A stretch of 64,000 bases of DNA from positions 1,860,001 to 1,924,000 of the forward strand of contig NZ_CP034951.1 of NCBI RefSeq assembly GCF_004022485.1. Reading direction: 5' to 3'. Positions 15,101-23,711 of this stretch are shown here, in pieces. Positions within the stretch are counted from its first letter, which is position 1. The number at the start of each line of letters is the position of its first letter. The position numbers were made by a program, and so were the translations under genes. The notes under the pieces were generated by a model, which ran no database searches, had not been told where the DNA came from, and saw nothing but the letters and a program-made list of their open reading frames with translations. The stretch comes from Aequorivita sp. H23M31 (GTDB lineage: Bacteria; Bacteroidota; Bacteroidia; Flavobacteriales; Flavobacteriaceae).

Positions 15101-15108
15101 TAGTTTTG
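15101..15108 (+). promoter_or_regulatory. Candidate -7 element for the thioesterase gene
   Basis: TAGTTTTG (TAnnTTTG) ends 13 bp before the ATG at 15122. No clear TTG lies at the expected -33 distance, so this is tentative. Confidence 0.4.
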
Positions 15109-15121
15109 CCCTCAAAAAACT

Positions 15122-15931
15122 ATGGGATTCTATTACGAATTGCTTCACCGCGATATTGAAGCCGACGGTACCCACGTAGCACAATATCGTCCCACAATAA
15201 ATACCCAAGGCGCCTGGAATGATAACGAACAGCATATGGCGCCTGCCACGGGAGTAATTTGTGCCGAACTCGAAAAGTTTCGACCCAAAGATCATATGCA
15301 GATTGCACGCATCAGTTTGGACATTCTAGGAATGATCTATTTGGATGACTTTCAAATCACTACTCGTTGCATTCGCCCCGGAAAAACCATCGAACTTATT
15401 GAATCTGTTTTTGAGGCAAAAGGGAGAACGTGTATTGTGGCCCGGACTTGGAGAATGATTACGGAGGATACTTCCGAAGTTGCTGGATTGGAAGACAAGC
15501 CAATGCCATCCCCGGAAACTTTACCCAATTGGAAAGGAATGTCTGTTTGGGATGGCGGGTATATCCGTTCAGTCGCAAAGAATATCAAAGAAGTGGAACG
15601 TCGACCAGGAAAGGGAAAAGTATGGCTCACCAACGACTTGGAAATGATAGAAGGCGAGCCCACAACTTCATTTGTAAAACTAATGGGAATGGTAGATACG
15701 ATGAATGGCGTGGTTGTACGTCAAGAAAATCCATTTACCCATATGTTTCCAAATGTCGATCTTCAGATCCATCTTTATAGATTGCCGACCGGGAAATACT
15801 TGGGACTAGAAGTAGAGCAGCAATATGGAAAGGATGGAATCGGGTTGACTTCTGCGGTGCTTCACGATAAAGAAGGACCTTTTGGGCATGCAGCACAAAT
15901 ATTGACTGTGAGGAAGATGCCCACGAATTAA
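15122..15931 (+). CDS. Acyl-CoA thioesterase-like protein (double hotdog)
   Basis: The 269-residue protein resembles the thioesterase-like superfamily with two hotdog halves (about 5-110 and 125-265). Visible blocks are YRPTINTQGAWNDNEQHMAP, ARISLDILGMIYLDDFQI (RVS.D.L..... pattern), TRCIRPGKTIELIE and, in the second half, DLQIHLYRLPTGKYLGLE. It would cleave an acyl-CoA in the cytoplasm; its place inside the paa island suggests release of CoA from a pathway intermediate (inference). A separate PaaI-type thioesterase is at 21519. Confidence 0.75.
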   Translation: MGFYYELLHRDIEADGTHVAQYRPTINTQGAWNDNEQHMAPATGVICAELEKFRPKDHMQIARISLDILGMIYLDDFQITTRCIRPGKTIELIESVFEAKGRTCIVARTWRMITEDTSEVAGLEDKPMPSPETLPNWKGMSVWDGGYIRSVAKNIKEVERRPGKGKVWLTNDLEMIEGEPTTSFVKLMGMVDTMNGVVVRQENPFTHMFPNVDLQIHLYRLPTGKYLGLEVEQQYGKDGIGLTSAVLHDKEGPFGHAAQILTVRKMPTN

Positions 15932-15983
15932 TTGGAATATTTTAATCTTATGGAATTCTGTGATATAAACAACAGAGATGAAA

Positions 15984-16388
15984 TTAATTCATCCCCGGAT
16001 AGGAATCCACAATTTCCACTTTGAGATCTGGGAAGGATTCTACTATCTGGACAGTGAAATCGGGAAAGGATTCTACCACTTGCCATTTGCCGCAATCGTT
16101 GGGAAAGGATGTGACGAACTTCACCTTGATATCTGCAAAGGATTCCACAAATTTGATTTTGATATCTCCAAACGACTCCACAAACTTTACTTTCCCATAA
16201 AGAGGAATTTCCTTGAATTTACAATCTTCTTGGTTTGGGCTATTTGCAGATATGATACTTGGCTTTACCTGAGCGAGGAAAGATTGACAATCGTAAATTT
16301 TAGGATTTTCATTATCTCCTTCTCCCAAAATTGAAGTACCGTTGAGAATAAAAACCATAACCATTAAATAGGTGGGAAATAATTTCAT
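15984..16388 (-). CDS. Small secreted repeat protein, probable 7(1) septoil knot (DUF6150-type) domain
   Basis: The 134-residue protein has an N-terminal signal peptide (about 1-22) and then about six imperfect repeats of 10-11 residues, VKFVESFxDIK / VQIVESFPDLK, interrupted once by NDCGKW. This V-(D/E)-SFPD repeat with one Cys-Gly-Lys-Trp break is what I recall for proteins annotated as 7(1) septoil knot domain proteins, which have very complex predicted knots. The function is unknown. It is antisense to the surrounding paa genes. The assignment rests on memory of the pattern. Confidence 0.65.
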   Translation of the reverse strand: MKLFPTYLMVMVFILNGTSILGEGDNENPKIYDCQSFLAQVKPSIISANSPNQEDCKFKEIPLYGKVKFVESFGDIKIKFVESFADIKVKFVTSFPNDCGKWQVVESFPDFTVQIVESFPDLKVEIVDSYPGMN

Positions 16389-16514
16389 GATGTTGTTATT
16401 CAGAATTTAAAAATATTGAATATAAGGGATATAGGGAGGATTTTCAGCTGTATTTTTTTGTATTAATAAGCTATTTATCTCCTTTCAATATGTTTTTACC
16501 ATTCCTTGCCGAAT

Positions 16515-16529
16515 GTAAACTATGTTTAC
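16515..16529. promoter_or_regulatory. Perfect palindrome upstream of paaG
   Basis: GTAAAC-TAT-GTTTAC lies 35 bp upstream of the candidate -7 box of paaG. It may be an operator; it does not match the paaE palindrome. Confidence 0.45.
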
Positions 16530-16563
16530 CTTCCAATTAACGAGGAATTGAGCAAACTCTTTC

Positions 16564-16571
16564 TATTTTTG
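16564..16571 (+). promoter_or_regulatory. Candidate -7 element for paaG
   Basis: TATTTTTG fits TAnnTTTG and lies 70 bp before the paaG start. The nearest TTG (16548) is only 13 bp away, so the -33 element is unclear. Confidence 0.45.
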
Positions 16572-16641
16572 TGGAATTAGGATTGGTATTGAAGTATTTC
16601 TTCTCATAATTTAGAATTAACAACATACAACAATTTATAAA

Positions 16642-17421
16642 ATGAGCTTTATTACTACGGAAATTAAGAATAAAACAGCCTATCTAACTCTTAACCGACC
16701 TGAAGTGTTCAACAGCTTTAATCGTGAAATGGCCTTGCTACTTCAGAAAGAATTGGATGCTTGTGAAAAGAATCCAGAGGTGCGGGCAATCGTCATTACG
16801 GGAAATGGAAAAGCTTTTTGTGCGGGACAAGATTTAAAGGAAGTTACTTCGCCAGAGCTCAATCCAGGATTTAAAAAAATCCTTGAGGAACATTACAATC
16901 CCATAATTTCGCGAATTCGAAAAATCGAAAAGCCGATAATTGCGGCAGTAAATGGCGTTGCCGCCGGAGCAGGTGCAAATATTGCACTTGCCTGTGATGT
17001 GGTGATCGCTTCGGAAAATGCCAGTTTTATCCAAGCTTTCAGCAAAATTGGTTTGGTTCCCGATAGTGGAGGAACATTCTTCTTGCCCCGATTGATCGGC
17101 TTTCAGAAAGCTTCGGCATTAATGATGCTGGGCGATAAGATTTCGGCAGCGGAAGCAGAAAGACTGGGAATGATCTATAAGGTAGTCCCTGCAGAAAATT
17201 TCTCACAAGAGATAACCAATGTTGCCTCAATTTTGTCCAATATGCCGACAAAAGCGCTGGGACTGACCAAGAGATTGTTAAACGAATCGATGGCCCATTC
17301 TTTGGAAAAACAATTGGATTTGGAGGGAAAACTTCAAATTGAATCTGCCCAAAGTGAAGATTATGCCGAAGGGGTGGAGGCTTTTGTCAATAAGCGGAAA
17401 CCGGAGTTCAAAGGAAAATAA
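16642..17421 (+). CDS. paaG: Enoyl-CoA hydratase/isomerase, probable PaaG
   Basis: The 259-residue crotonase-fold protein probably isomerises ring-1,2-epoxyphenylacetyl-CoA to the oxepin. Conserved blocks are AIVITGNGKAFCAGQDLKEV (oxyanion-hole region, about 50-68), IAAVNGVAAGAGANIALACD (about 101-120) and SKIGLVPDSGGTFFLPRLIG (about 134-152). The Asp in LVPDSGG matches the position of the PaaG catalytic acid. It is followed 90 bp later by paaH, as in many paa clusters. The start at ATG 16642 is conventional. Confidence 0.88.
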   Translation: MSFITTEIKNKTAYLTLNRPEVFNSFNREMALLLQKELDACEKNPEVRAIVITGNGKAFCAGQDLKEVTSPELNPGFKKILEEHYNPIISRIRKIEKPIIAAVNGVAAGAGANIALACDVVIASENASFIQAFSKIGLVPDSGGTFFLPRLIGFQKASALMMLGDKISAAEAERLGMIYKVVPAENFSQEITNVASILSNMPTKALGLTKRLLNESMAHSLEKQLDLEGKLQIESAQSEDYAEGVEAFVNKRKPEFKGK

Positions 17422-17511
17422 ACCATAAGCTCCCTGTTTTTTAAGATTTTGACCAACCCAGCTTTTAAAGAAATCCTCAATTTTAGATAAATAAAAACAT
17501 AAAAATATTCA

Positions 17512-18687
17512 ATGAAAGTAGGAATAATAGGTTCAGGTACTATGGGCAGAGGAATTGCTCAAGTTGCCGCAACAGCGGGATATACGGTAAAACTATACGA
17601 TCTTAATACAGATGCTCTTGAAGAAGCAAAAGCATCCTTGGAGGCAATAATGGATCGGTTGGTGGAAAAAGAAAAAATTGATTCCGAAGAAAAGGACAGG
17701 ATTCTGGGCAATATTGATTATGTAAATACTCTAAGGGAACTGAAAAAATCCAAACTCACCATAGAAGCTATAGTTGAGAATATTGACATCAAAAAAAACG
17801 TTTTTTCTACTCTTGAAAAATTTGTCTCTACGGATTGTATAATGGCTTCAAACACCTCTTCCCTATCCATTGCATCTATTGCATCCTCGCTTGAAAAACC
17901 GGAACGTTGCATCGGCATCCATTTCTTTAATCCTGCGCCGTTGATGAAATTGGTGGAAATAATTCCTGCAGTCCAAACATCAGAAAATACCCTGAATTCT
18001 GCACTGGAAATAATTAGAGATTGGGGGAAAACAGTTGCAGTGGCAAAAGATACTCCGGGGTTTATAGTAAACCGCGTGGCACGACCTTTTTATGGGGAGG
18101 CTTTGCGGATTTATGAAGAAGGAATTGCTTCATTTACTGAAATTGATTTAGCAATGAAAGAAATCGGTGGCTTTAAAATGGGCCCCTTCGAATTGATGGA
18201 TTTTATTGGAAACGATATCAACTATACCGTAACTGAAACAGTTTTTGAAGCTTTCTATTACGATCCTCGTTATAAACCATCCTTTACACAAAAACGTTAT
18301 GTAGAAGCTGGATATTTGGGCAGGAAAACCGGAAAAGGCTTCTATAATTATTCCGAAGAGGAAAAAATGACAGCTCGAGGACAGGGTCAACCTTCCACCA
18401 AAAATAATAAATTAGCCGAAGAGATTTTTGAGCGAATTTTAGTAATGCTAATCAATGAAGCAGCCGATGCACTTTTTTGGAACATCGCTTCCGCAGCAGA
18501 TATTGATAATGCGATGACAAAAGGAGTAAACTATCCTAAAGGACTTTTAGCCTGGGCCAATGAAAAGGGAATAGATTGGTGTGTTTCAAAAATTGATGGA
18601 TTTTACAATAAGTATCACGAAGACCGATATCGATGTTCTCCGTTGTTGAGAAAAATGATGGATCAAAAAATTCTTTTTGACGTTTAA
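17512..18687 (+). CDS. paaH: 3-hydroxyacyl-CoA dehydrogenase, probable PaaH
   Basis: The 391-residue NAD-dependent dehydrogenase has a Rossmann start KVGIIGSGTMGRGIAQVAA (GxGxMGxGIA), the substrate/NAD region TIEAIVENIDIKKNVF, and the family signature IGIHFFNPAPLMKLVEII. The C-terminal helical domain has FIVNRVARPFYGEA and MGPFELMDFIGNDIN. It would oxidise 3-hydroxyadipyl-CoA in phenylacetate breakdown. It is longer than the minimal 280-residue form because the C-terminal domain is partly duplicated (EEIFERILVMLINEAADAL...). Downstream of paaG. Confidence 0.9.
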   Translation: MKVGIIGSGTMGRGIAQVAATAGYTVKLYDLNTDALEEAKASLEAIMDRLVEKEKIDSEEKDRILGNIDYVNTLRELKKSKLTIEAIVENIDIKKNVFSTLEKFVSTDCIMASNTSSLSIASIASSLEKPERCIGIHFFNPAPLMKLVEIIPAVQTSENTLNSALEIIRDWGKTVAVAKDTPGFIVNRVARPFYGEALRIYEEGIASFTEIDLAMKEIGGFKMGPFELMDFIGNDINYTVTETVFEAFYYDPRYKPSFTQKRYVEAGYLGRKTGKGFYNYSEEEKMTARGQGQPSTKNNKLAEEIFERILVMLINEAADALFWNIASAADIDNAMTKGVNYPKGLLAWANEKGIDWCVSKIDGFYNKYHEDRYRCSPLLRKMMDQKILFDV

Positions 18688-18837
18688 TATCTTCATTTTA
18701 AATGGAATCAAGAAGATGTTTTAACAACTATCAATAACCTGCCGATATTAAAAGAGTTTTAAGAGGTTTTTTATTTCTTTCCTTTATAATTACTTTACCG
18801 TGGATTTATTTAATACGCGACACCGTTCTGTAAGTAC

Positions 18838-19656
18838 ATGGCGAAACAAAGGCATTTTATTGAAAAATTGCGGGATCTGTTCCTGAACGAATTCTTTATA
18901 TTGGGATTAATTATCATTAATGCCCTTATAATCTTTATCGATGAATTTGATTTAGGCTATAAAACAATCGGTTACCTAGAAGCATCTATGACGATGCTAT
19001 TTATAATAGAAATATGGATAAAAATTTCCCATTGGGGATTTCGAAAATATTTTAGTAGTAATTGGAATAGGCTGGATTTTATTCTAATCGTTGTTTCCCT
19101 TCCTTCATTGTTAATTCTTTTTGACAACGGAGCTATAATGGAAACAAACATTTTACTTTCTCTCAGAATATTGAGAGTTTTTAAAACCTTCCGGTTAATA
19201 CGGTTTATGCCAGAAGTAGACTCATTTATGAAGTCTATAAAGAGAGCACTCCAAGCTTCCTATATAATAGTTTTAGGATTTTTTATCCTCCTCTTCATCA
19301 CCGCGCTTATAAGCTGTTCGCTATATAAAGAAATTGCACCGGAATATTTTCGCAATCCCGTAGTTTCCATTTATTCTGTTTTTCAACTATTTTCGATAGA
19401 GGGATGGTACGAGATTCCAAATTTAATTGCCGAACGAAGTAATGAGGCAACCGCCTTTTTTGCCAAGTTTTACTTTAGTGCTTTATTATTGGGAGGAGGA
19501 ATCCTTGGACTTTCATTAGTAAACTCCATTTTTGTTGATGCCATGGTAAGTGACAATACAGACGAGCTGGAAGAAGATGTTAAACGGTTAACCCAGAAAA
19601 TCCATTCATTGGAAAAGAAAATCGATCAACTTTTAAAAAAATCTGATGATACGTAA
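18838..19656 (+). CDS. Voltage-gated ion channel of the NaChBac type
   Basis: The 272-residue membrane protein has six predicted transmembrane helices. The S4 helix LRILRVFKTFRLIRFM carries Arg/Lys every third residue, a voltage sensor. The pore loop reads VFQLFSIEGWYEI, where NaChBac has TLESW; the acidic Glu is kept but Ser is replaced by Gly. After S6 there is an acidic neck and a C-terminal coiled coil (VKRLTQKIHSLEKKIDQLL), the usual tetramer bundle. It probably passes Na+ or another cation across the inner membrane. It has no visible link to the paa pathway on either side. Confidence 0.85.
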   Translation: MAKQRHFIEKLRDLFLNEFFILGLIIINALIIFIDEFDLGYKTIGYLEASMTMLFIIEIWIKISHWGFRKYFSSNWNRLDFILIVVSLPSLLILFDNGAIMETNILLSLRILRVFKTFRLIRFMPEVDSFMKSIKRALQASYIIVLGFFILLFITALISCSLYKEIAPEYFRNPVVSIYSVFQLFSIEGWYEIPNLIAERSNEATAFFAKFYFSALLLGGGILGLSLVNSIFVDAMVSDNTDELEEDVKRLTQKIHSLEKKIDQLLKKSDDT

Positions 19657-19662
19657 GGACAT

Positions 19663-21168
19663 TTATTTGTCATTCTCAATTTTTTTCAAACCGCTTAATG
19701 CCGGGCCTTCTATTACCCTTCCAGCCGTATCGAACCTACTACCATGACAAGGACAGTCCCAAGTTTTTTCAGCCTTGTTCCAATTTACTGTGCAACCCAT
19801 ATGAGGGCAAATTGGCGAAAGTGCGGTAACCTCTCCTCTATGGTTTTTATAAACTGCATATTTACCATCTTCATATTGAAGTAATTTACCCTCATCTGGC
19901 AATAGATCGGCTATTTGTTCATCCTCCCCCTTTTTAAAGAAATCTCCAACCAATTTACCAACAACATTGATATTTTCTTTGGTGAATTTTTCCGCAGCTT
20001 TTAAAGGCTGGTGTCGACTGGCTTTAAAAAGTTCTGAATATTCATTTTTCAATCCCGCAATTTCATCACTTATTATTTTGGCCGCCAAGGTTCCATAAAC
20101 TAAACCATCAGTTGCAAAGCCAGTAGCAATATATTCATTAGAGCCAGCGTTTTTTTGACCTATATAGGGCAATAAATCGGCAGGTTTGTAATTCTGTCCC
20201 CCCCATTTATAAATTATGGATTCAACATCGAAATGTTTTTTTACAAAATCCTCAAGCTCCTGAATATTTTGCGTATTATCACCTGCCTGCCCTACTTTAT
20301 GCATACTTCCCACACAAATTAAATAGGGATTTGAGGGTAATCCGTACGTTCTTACTGAAAACTTCTTATCCCCAAAATGTCCCCAAAATATCCCTTCCGG
20401 ATAGTTATTATTTTTGAGCTTTACTCCTATTCCATATTCTCGATATGGACCAAGAGTAGTATGGTATTGCACCAGTAAGCCTTTGGGAGTATGAGTAGCG
20501 TGCACTACATAACGGGCTTTTACTCGATTTTCATTAGCATGGACAATGAGAAATTCATCTTCTTCCACTATATCTGAAACACACGTATCCTCGAAAATTT
20601 CGCAGGTATCCGAATAAATTTGCTTCGCCAATTTTTCGGTATATCTCAATGGATTGAACTGCGCTTGGTCTTCAACTACAAAGCCATCCTCATAGGGAAA
20701 TGGAAAATGTTTTTTTGTCAAGCGGGAATAAGCCAACCCTGTATGCGATAAAACTTCGATTTCCTTTTCGATATCCATACCGTTTTCCTTTTCAAACATA
20801 AACATGGGCTGAGTCTTCAGATCGCAATCAATTGCAAATCTCTTTGCGTTATCACAAATGTGCTCCACGGCTTGAATTCTGGCCAGGATTATTTTCTGAA
20901 CAGTAGCGAGATCATATTTATTCTTAAGTTCCTGAAGCGAAAATTCGGTTAAGGCATATAGATTTCCCGTACTTTGACCGGTGGTCCCCTGACCCACTTT
21001 TCGAGCTTCCAGAACGGCTACTTTTAAACCATAATTGCTAAGAAATTGCGCTGTGGTAATTCCCGTGATACCACCTCCGATAATTGCTACATCTACCGAA
21101 ATCTTCCTATCGAGAGATTTAAAAGATATATCAGCAGTTTTAATATTCCAGATAGGTTCCAATTTCAT
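19663..21168 (-). CDS. FAD-dependent oxidoreductase with C-terminal Rieske domain
   Basis: The 501-residue protein is a fusion. The N-terminal DAO-type FAD domain starts with VAIIGGGITGITTAQFLSNY (GxGxxG, about 28-47) and has DCDLKT and GFATDGLVYGTLAAK (FAD-binding C-terminal motif, about 355-370). The C-terminal Rieske domain (about 410-501) has CPHMGC and CPCHGSRF, the 2Fe-2S ligands CxH-x-CxxH. This architecture is known in Bacteroidota and other bacteria; the substrate is not known. It runs opposite to the paa genes, and the 350 bp to the paaI gene form a divergent promoter region. Confidence 0.88.
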   Translation of the reverse strand: MKLEPIWNIKTADISFKSLDRKISVDVAIIGGGITGITTAQFLSNYGLKVAVLEARKVGQGTTGQSTGNLYALTEFSLQELKNKYDLATVQKIILARIQAVEHICDNAKRFAIDCDLKTQPMFMFEKENGMDIEKEIEVLSHTGLAYSRLTKKHFPFPYEDGFVVEDQAQFNPLRYTEKLAKQIYSDTCEIFEDTCVSDIVEEDEFLIVHANENRVKARYVVHATHTPKGLLVQYHTTLGPYREYGIGVKLKNNNYPEGIFWGHFGDKKFSVRTYGLPSNPYLICVGSMHKVGQAGDNTQNIQELEDFVKKHFDVESIIYKWGGQNYKPADLLPYIGQKNAGSNEYIATGFATDGLVYGTLAAKIISDEIAGLKNEYSELFKASRHQPLKAAEKFTKENINVVGKLVGDFFKKGEDEQIADLLPDEGKLLQYEDGKYAVYKNHRGEVTALSPICPHMGCTVNWNKAEKTWDCPCHGSRFDTAGRVIEGPALSGLKKIENDK

Positions 21169-21479
21169 AATAAATAGCGTTAGAGTTAAAATGGATTCGA
21201 ATTGTGTTGGTTAAGTTAAACATCAAAACAAAAAATTACAAGAATGCCACCCTTCTTTAACAAGGAATTATATTCTGAAACAATACTGTATGAAAAATAT
21301 GGAAACATTGCTCTTTTAAAATTGGATAAGCCCACAACAATTTACATCTTTAAAATTGTGTGAAACTCCCTACAACCGTCGATCAAAACAACCGAAATAA
21401 AAAGTTCCATTGAGTACATAATAATTCTAAAACACGGACCAATCTTTCACTTTATAAACTTTCCCTCGAATTTTGTTCC
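21169..21479. other. Divergent spacer between Rieske oxidoreductase and paaI
   Basis: AT-rich stretch without a gene. I see no repeat array, RNA gene or gene remnant, and no clear promoter for the minus-strand gene. Confidence 0.6.
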
Positions 21480-21487
21480 TATTTTTG
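21480..21487 (+). promoter_or_regulatory. Candidate -7 element for paaI
   Basis: TATTTTTG (TAnnTTTG). The expected transcription start would be at about 21494, nearly on the ATG at 21498, which supports the ATG at 21519 as the true start. Confidence 0.5.
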
Positions 21488-21518
21488 AAATTATTGAATG
21501 CGCAATAAAATCTCTAGA

Positions 21519-21938
21519 ATGAACAATCTCCTTCCTGAAAAAATTCCTCATAAAATGCTATCGCTGGATCCGTTTAGCTCTTGGCTGGGTATTGAAATCC
21601 TAGAAGTAGAAAAAGGAAGAGTGAGGCTCGGAATGAAAATAAGAAAGGAAATGCTTAATAGCATGAAGAAAGCTCATGGTGGAATTGCTTATTCTTTGGC
21701 GGACACAGCTTTTGGATTCGCAGCAAACACCCATGGTAAATTTGCAGTTTCTATCGAAACTTCCATAAATCATATTGAAGCCTTAGAGGAAAACGATTAC
21801 ATCACTGCCGAGTCTGTTATTGAAAAAGTTGGCAATAAACTTGGTTTTCATATAGTGGAAGTAAGGCGAGATGAGGAATTAGTAGCACTTTTTAAGGGTG
21901 TAGTTTATAGAACCTCCAAAAAATGGACAGAGAAATAA
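21519..21938 (+). CDS. paaI: PaaI-family hydroxyphenylacetyl-CoA thioesterase
   Basis: The 139-residue hotdog-fold thioesterase contains the PaaI pattern: FSSWLGIEILEVEKGRVRLGM, the catalytic region AHGGIAYSLADTAFGFAANTHG (HGG near residue 51, Asp near 58) and SIETSINHIEAL. PaaI releases CoA from dead-end (hydroxy)phenylacetyl-CoA compounds, which protects the CoA pool. I choose ATG 21519 (MNNLLPEK) over 21498 because of the position of the -7 box. It is the last recognisable paa gene in the window. Confidence 0.85.
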   Translation: MNNLLPEKIPHKMLSLDPFSSWLGIEILEVEKGRVRLGMKIRKEMLNSMKKAHGGIAYSLADTAFGFAANTHGKFAVSIETSINHIEALEENDYITAESVIEKVGNKLGFHIVEVRRDEELVALFKGVVYRTSKKWTEK

Positions 21939-22079
21939 TATAGGTCCTCCCACTTTCGGATTTTCATTTCATCGCCAAAAATGTAGAGGTCATAGATTCT
22001 TTCTTCCCAATAAGTTGAGGTTTGGCTTTTTAAGAAATTCTTTTAATAAATTTTTGGGAAGTGGATATTTTGATTCCTA

Positions 22080-22087
22080 TATTTTTG
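22080..22087 (+). promoter_or_regulatory. Candidate -7 element for nhaA
   Basis: TATTTTTG lies 21 bp before the nhaA ATG; a TTG at 22054-22056 is 23 bp upstream of it. Confidence 0.5.
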
Positions 22088-22108
22088 TTTCCCATCTAAA
22101 ATCTGCCT

Positions 22109-23431
22109 ATGCCCAAGAAAAGATATCCCATTGATAGAATAAAAAGGCCCCTTGCAAAGATTATGCAAGAAGAGAAATCTGGTGCTCTTGTTTTGGGAAT
22201 CAGCATTCTGGTAGCGTTTGTACTTGCCAATTCGCCTTGGTACGAACAATACCATCTTTTCTTTGATCACACTTTCGGATTTGAGTTTGATAACAAACCC
22301 TATTTAGAACACACCATTTCCGAATGGATAAACGACGGTTTAATGGGAATGTTCTTTTTTGTAGTTGGCCTGGAACTAAAGCGGGAGATAGTTGCTGGCG
22401 AACTGTCGAACATTCGGGCGGCAATGTTGCCCATTGCTGCTGCCATTGGAGGAATGATTGTACCGGCTCTTATCTATTTCTCATTAAATTCAACAGGAGA
22501 TGTGAATAGCGGATGGGGAATCCCCATGGCGACCGATATCGCCCTCGCTCTTGGAGTTATTTACCTTCTAGGAAATCGGATTCCCTTGGCGCTGAAAGTG
22601 TTTTTAACTGCTTTGGCTATAGTGGATGATATTGGAGCCGTTTTGGTAATAGCCTTCTTTTATACTTCCAATATTTCATTTTCAAACTTGGCCGTAGGTT
22701 TTATTTTTCTATTCCTGATGTTTATTGGTAACAGAATGGGCGTTAGAAGTCTTTTATATTATGCCATAATCGGAATAGTGGGTGTATGGACGGCTTTTTT
22801 ACTTTCGGGAATCCATGCCACCATCGCCGCGGTATTGGCCGCTTTTATGATTCCTGCAGATGTAAGGATAAAAGAACCTATTTATATAGCACGAATCAAA
22901 AAACATCTTTTACGTTTTAAAAATATTGATCCAGATGATGATATTCCCACCTTGACCCACGGTCAATTGGAGGTCTTGGAACGGATAAATTTAGATACCA
23001 AAAAAGCAATGCCACCGCTGCAGAAATTAGAGCACGCTATGACGCCCTTTGTCAATTTCTTTGTCCTTCCCGTGTTTGCTTTGGCAAATGCCGGAGTTAC
23101 TGTTTTTGATATAGAAATAAGTAAACTCTTCAATACCAATGTGGCTGTGGGAGTGGGATTAGGATTATTGCTAGGGAAAGTTATAGGAATAATCGGATTT
23201 GCCTGGCTCGCTGTAAAATTCAAGATAACTTCTTTTCCCAAATATTTAAATTTCAAAAATCTGCTAGGCCTATCCTTATTGGCTTCCATTGGGTTTACCA
23301 TGTCACTTTTTATTACCCAATTGGCGTTTACCAATGAAGATTACAAAACACAAGCAAAAGTCGGGATTTTCGTCGCTTCGATTATCGGCGGTATTCTGGG
23401 ATATATAGTGCTTAAACGACATTCGAAATAG
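22109..23431 (+). CDS. nhaA: Na+/H+ antiporter NhaA
   Basis: The 440-residue inner-membrane protein exchanges Na+ for H+ and supports pH and salt tolerance. It has the NhaA hallmarks: EWINDGLMGMFFFVVGLELKRE (near 72-93), GWGIPMATDIALALG with the ion-binding Asp region (near 138-152), and LTALAIVDDIGAVLVIAFFY, which holds the Asp-Asp pair of the ion-binding site (near 166-185). About 11-12 hydrophobic helices are visible. The length is typical or slightly long; a cytoplasmic loop at about 255-300 (KNIDPDDDIPTLTHGQLEVLER) is longer than in E. coli. Confidence 0.95.
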   Translation: MPKKRYPIDRIKRPLAKIMQEEKSGALVLGISILVAFVLANSPWYEQYHLFFDHTFGFEFDNKPYLEHTISEWINDGLMGMFFFVVGLELKREIVAGELSNIRAAMLPIAAAIGGMIVPALIYFSLNSTGDVNSGWGIPMATDIALALGVIYLLGNRIPLALKVFLTALAIVDDIGAVLVIAFFYTSNISFSNLAVGFIFLFLMFIGNRMGVRSLLYYAIIGIVGVWTAFLLSGIHATIAAVLAAFMIPADVRIKEPIYIARIKKHLLRFKNIDPDDDIPTLTHGQLEVLERINLDTKKAMPPLQKLEHAMTPFVNFFVLPVFALANAGVTVFDIEISKLFNTNVAVGVGLGLLLGKVIGIIGFAWLAVKFKITSFPKYLNFKNLLGLSLLASIGFTMSLFITQLAFTNEDYKTQAKVGIFVASIIGGILGYIVLKRHSK

Positions 23432-23711
23432 AGAAACCTCTTTTTTCTTCTTGAGATTTAAACTAAATAATTATTCAATCTATCTCATTTTTAGATAAGA
23501 TATATTTCACAATTTCTTTACCAAGGAAGCACTTCCTAGTTTGTCTTGCTCCTTGATTCTTGCAGTGTAGCGTTCTTGATTCATTTGTAAGGCCAAGTTT
23601 TCAAATTATAAAAGGATTTACCATTCCTTTCACATATCCAAATTTGAATTTGTCTATTTTTATGAGATTAAATAAGAAATGGAGCAAGCCTCCACTTAAA
23701 AATAAAAAACT

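Noticed and set aside
15978..16334. Plus-strand ORF of 118 codons opposite the septoil-type gene
   Set aside because: The minus strand has the signal peptide and regular repeats; the plus-strand product is its mirror.
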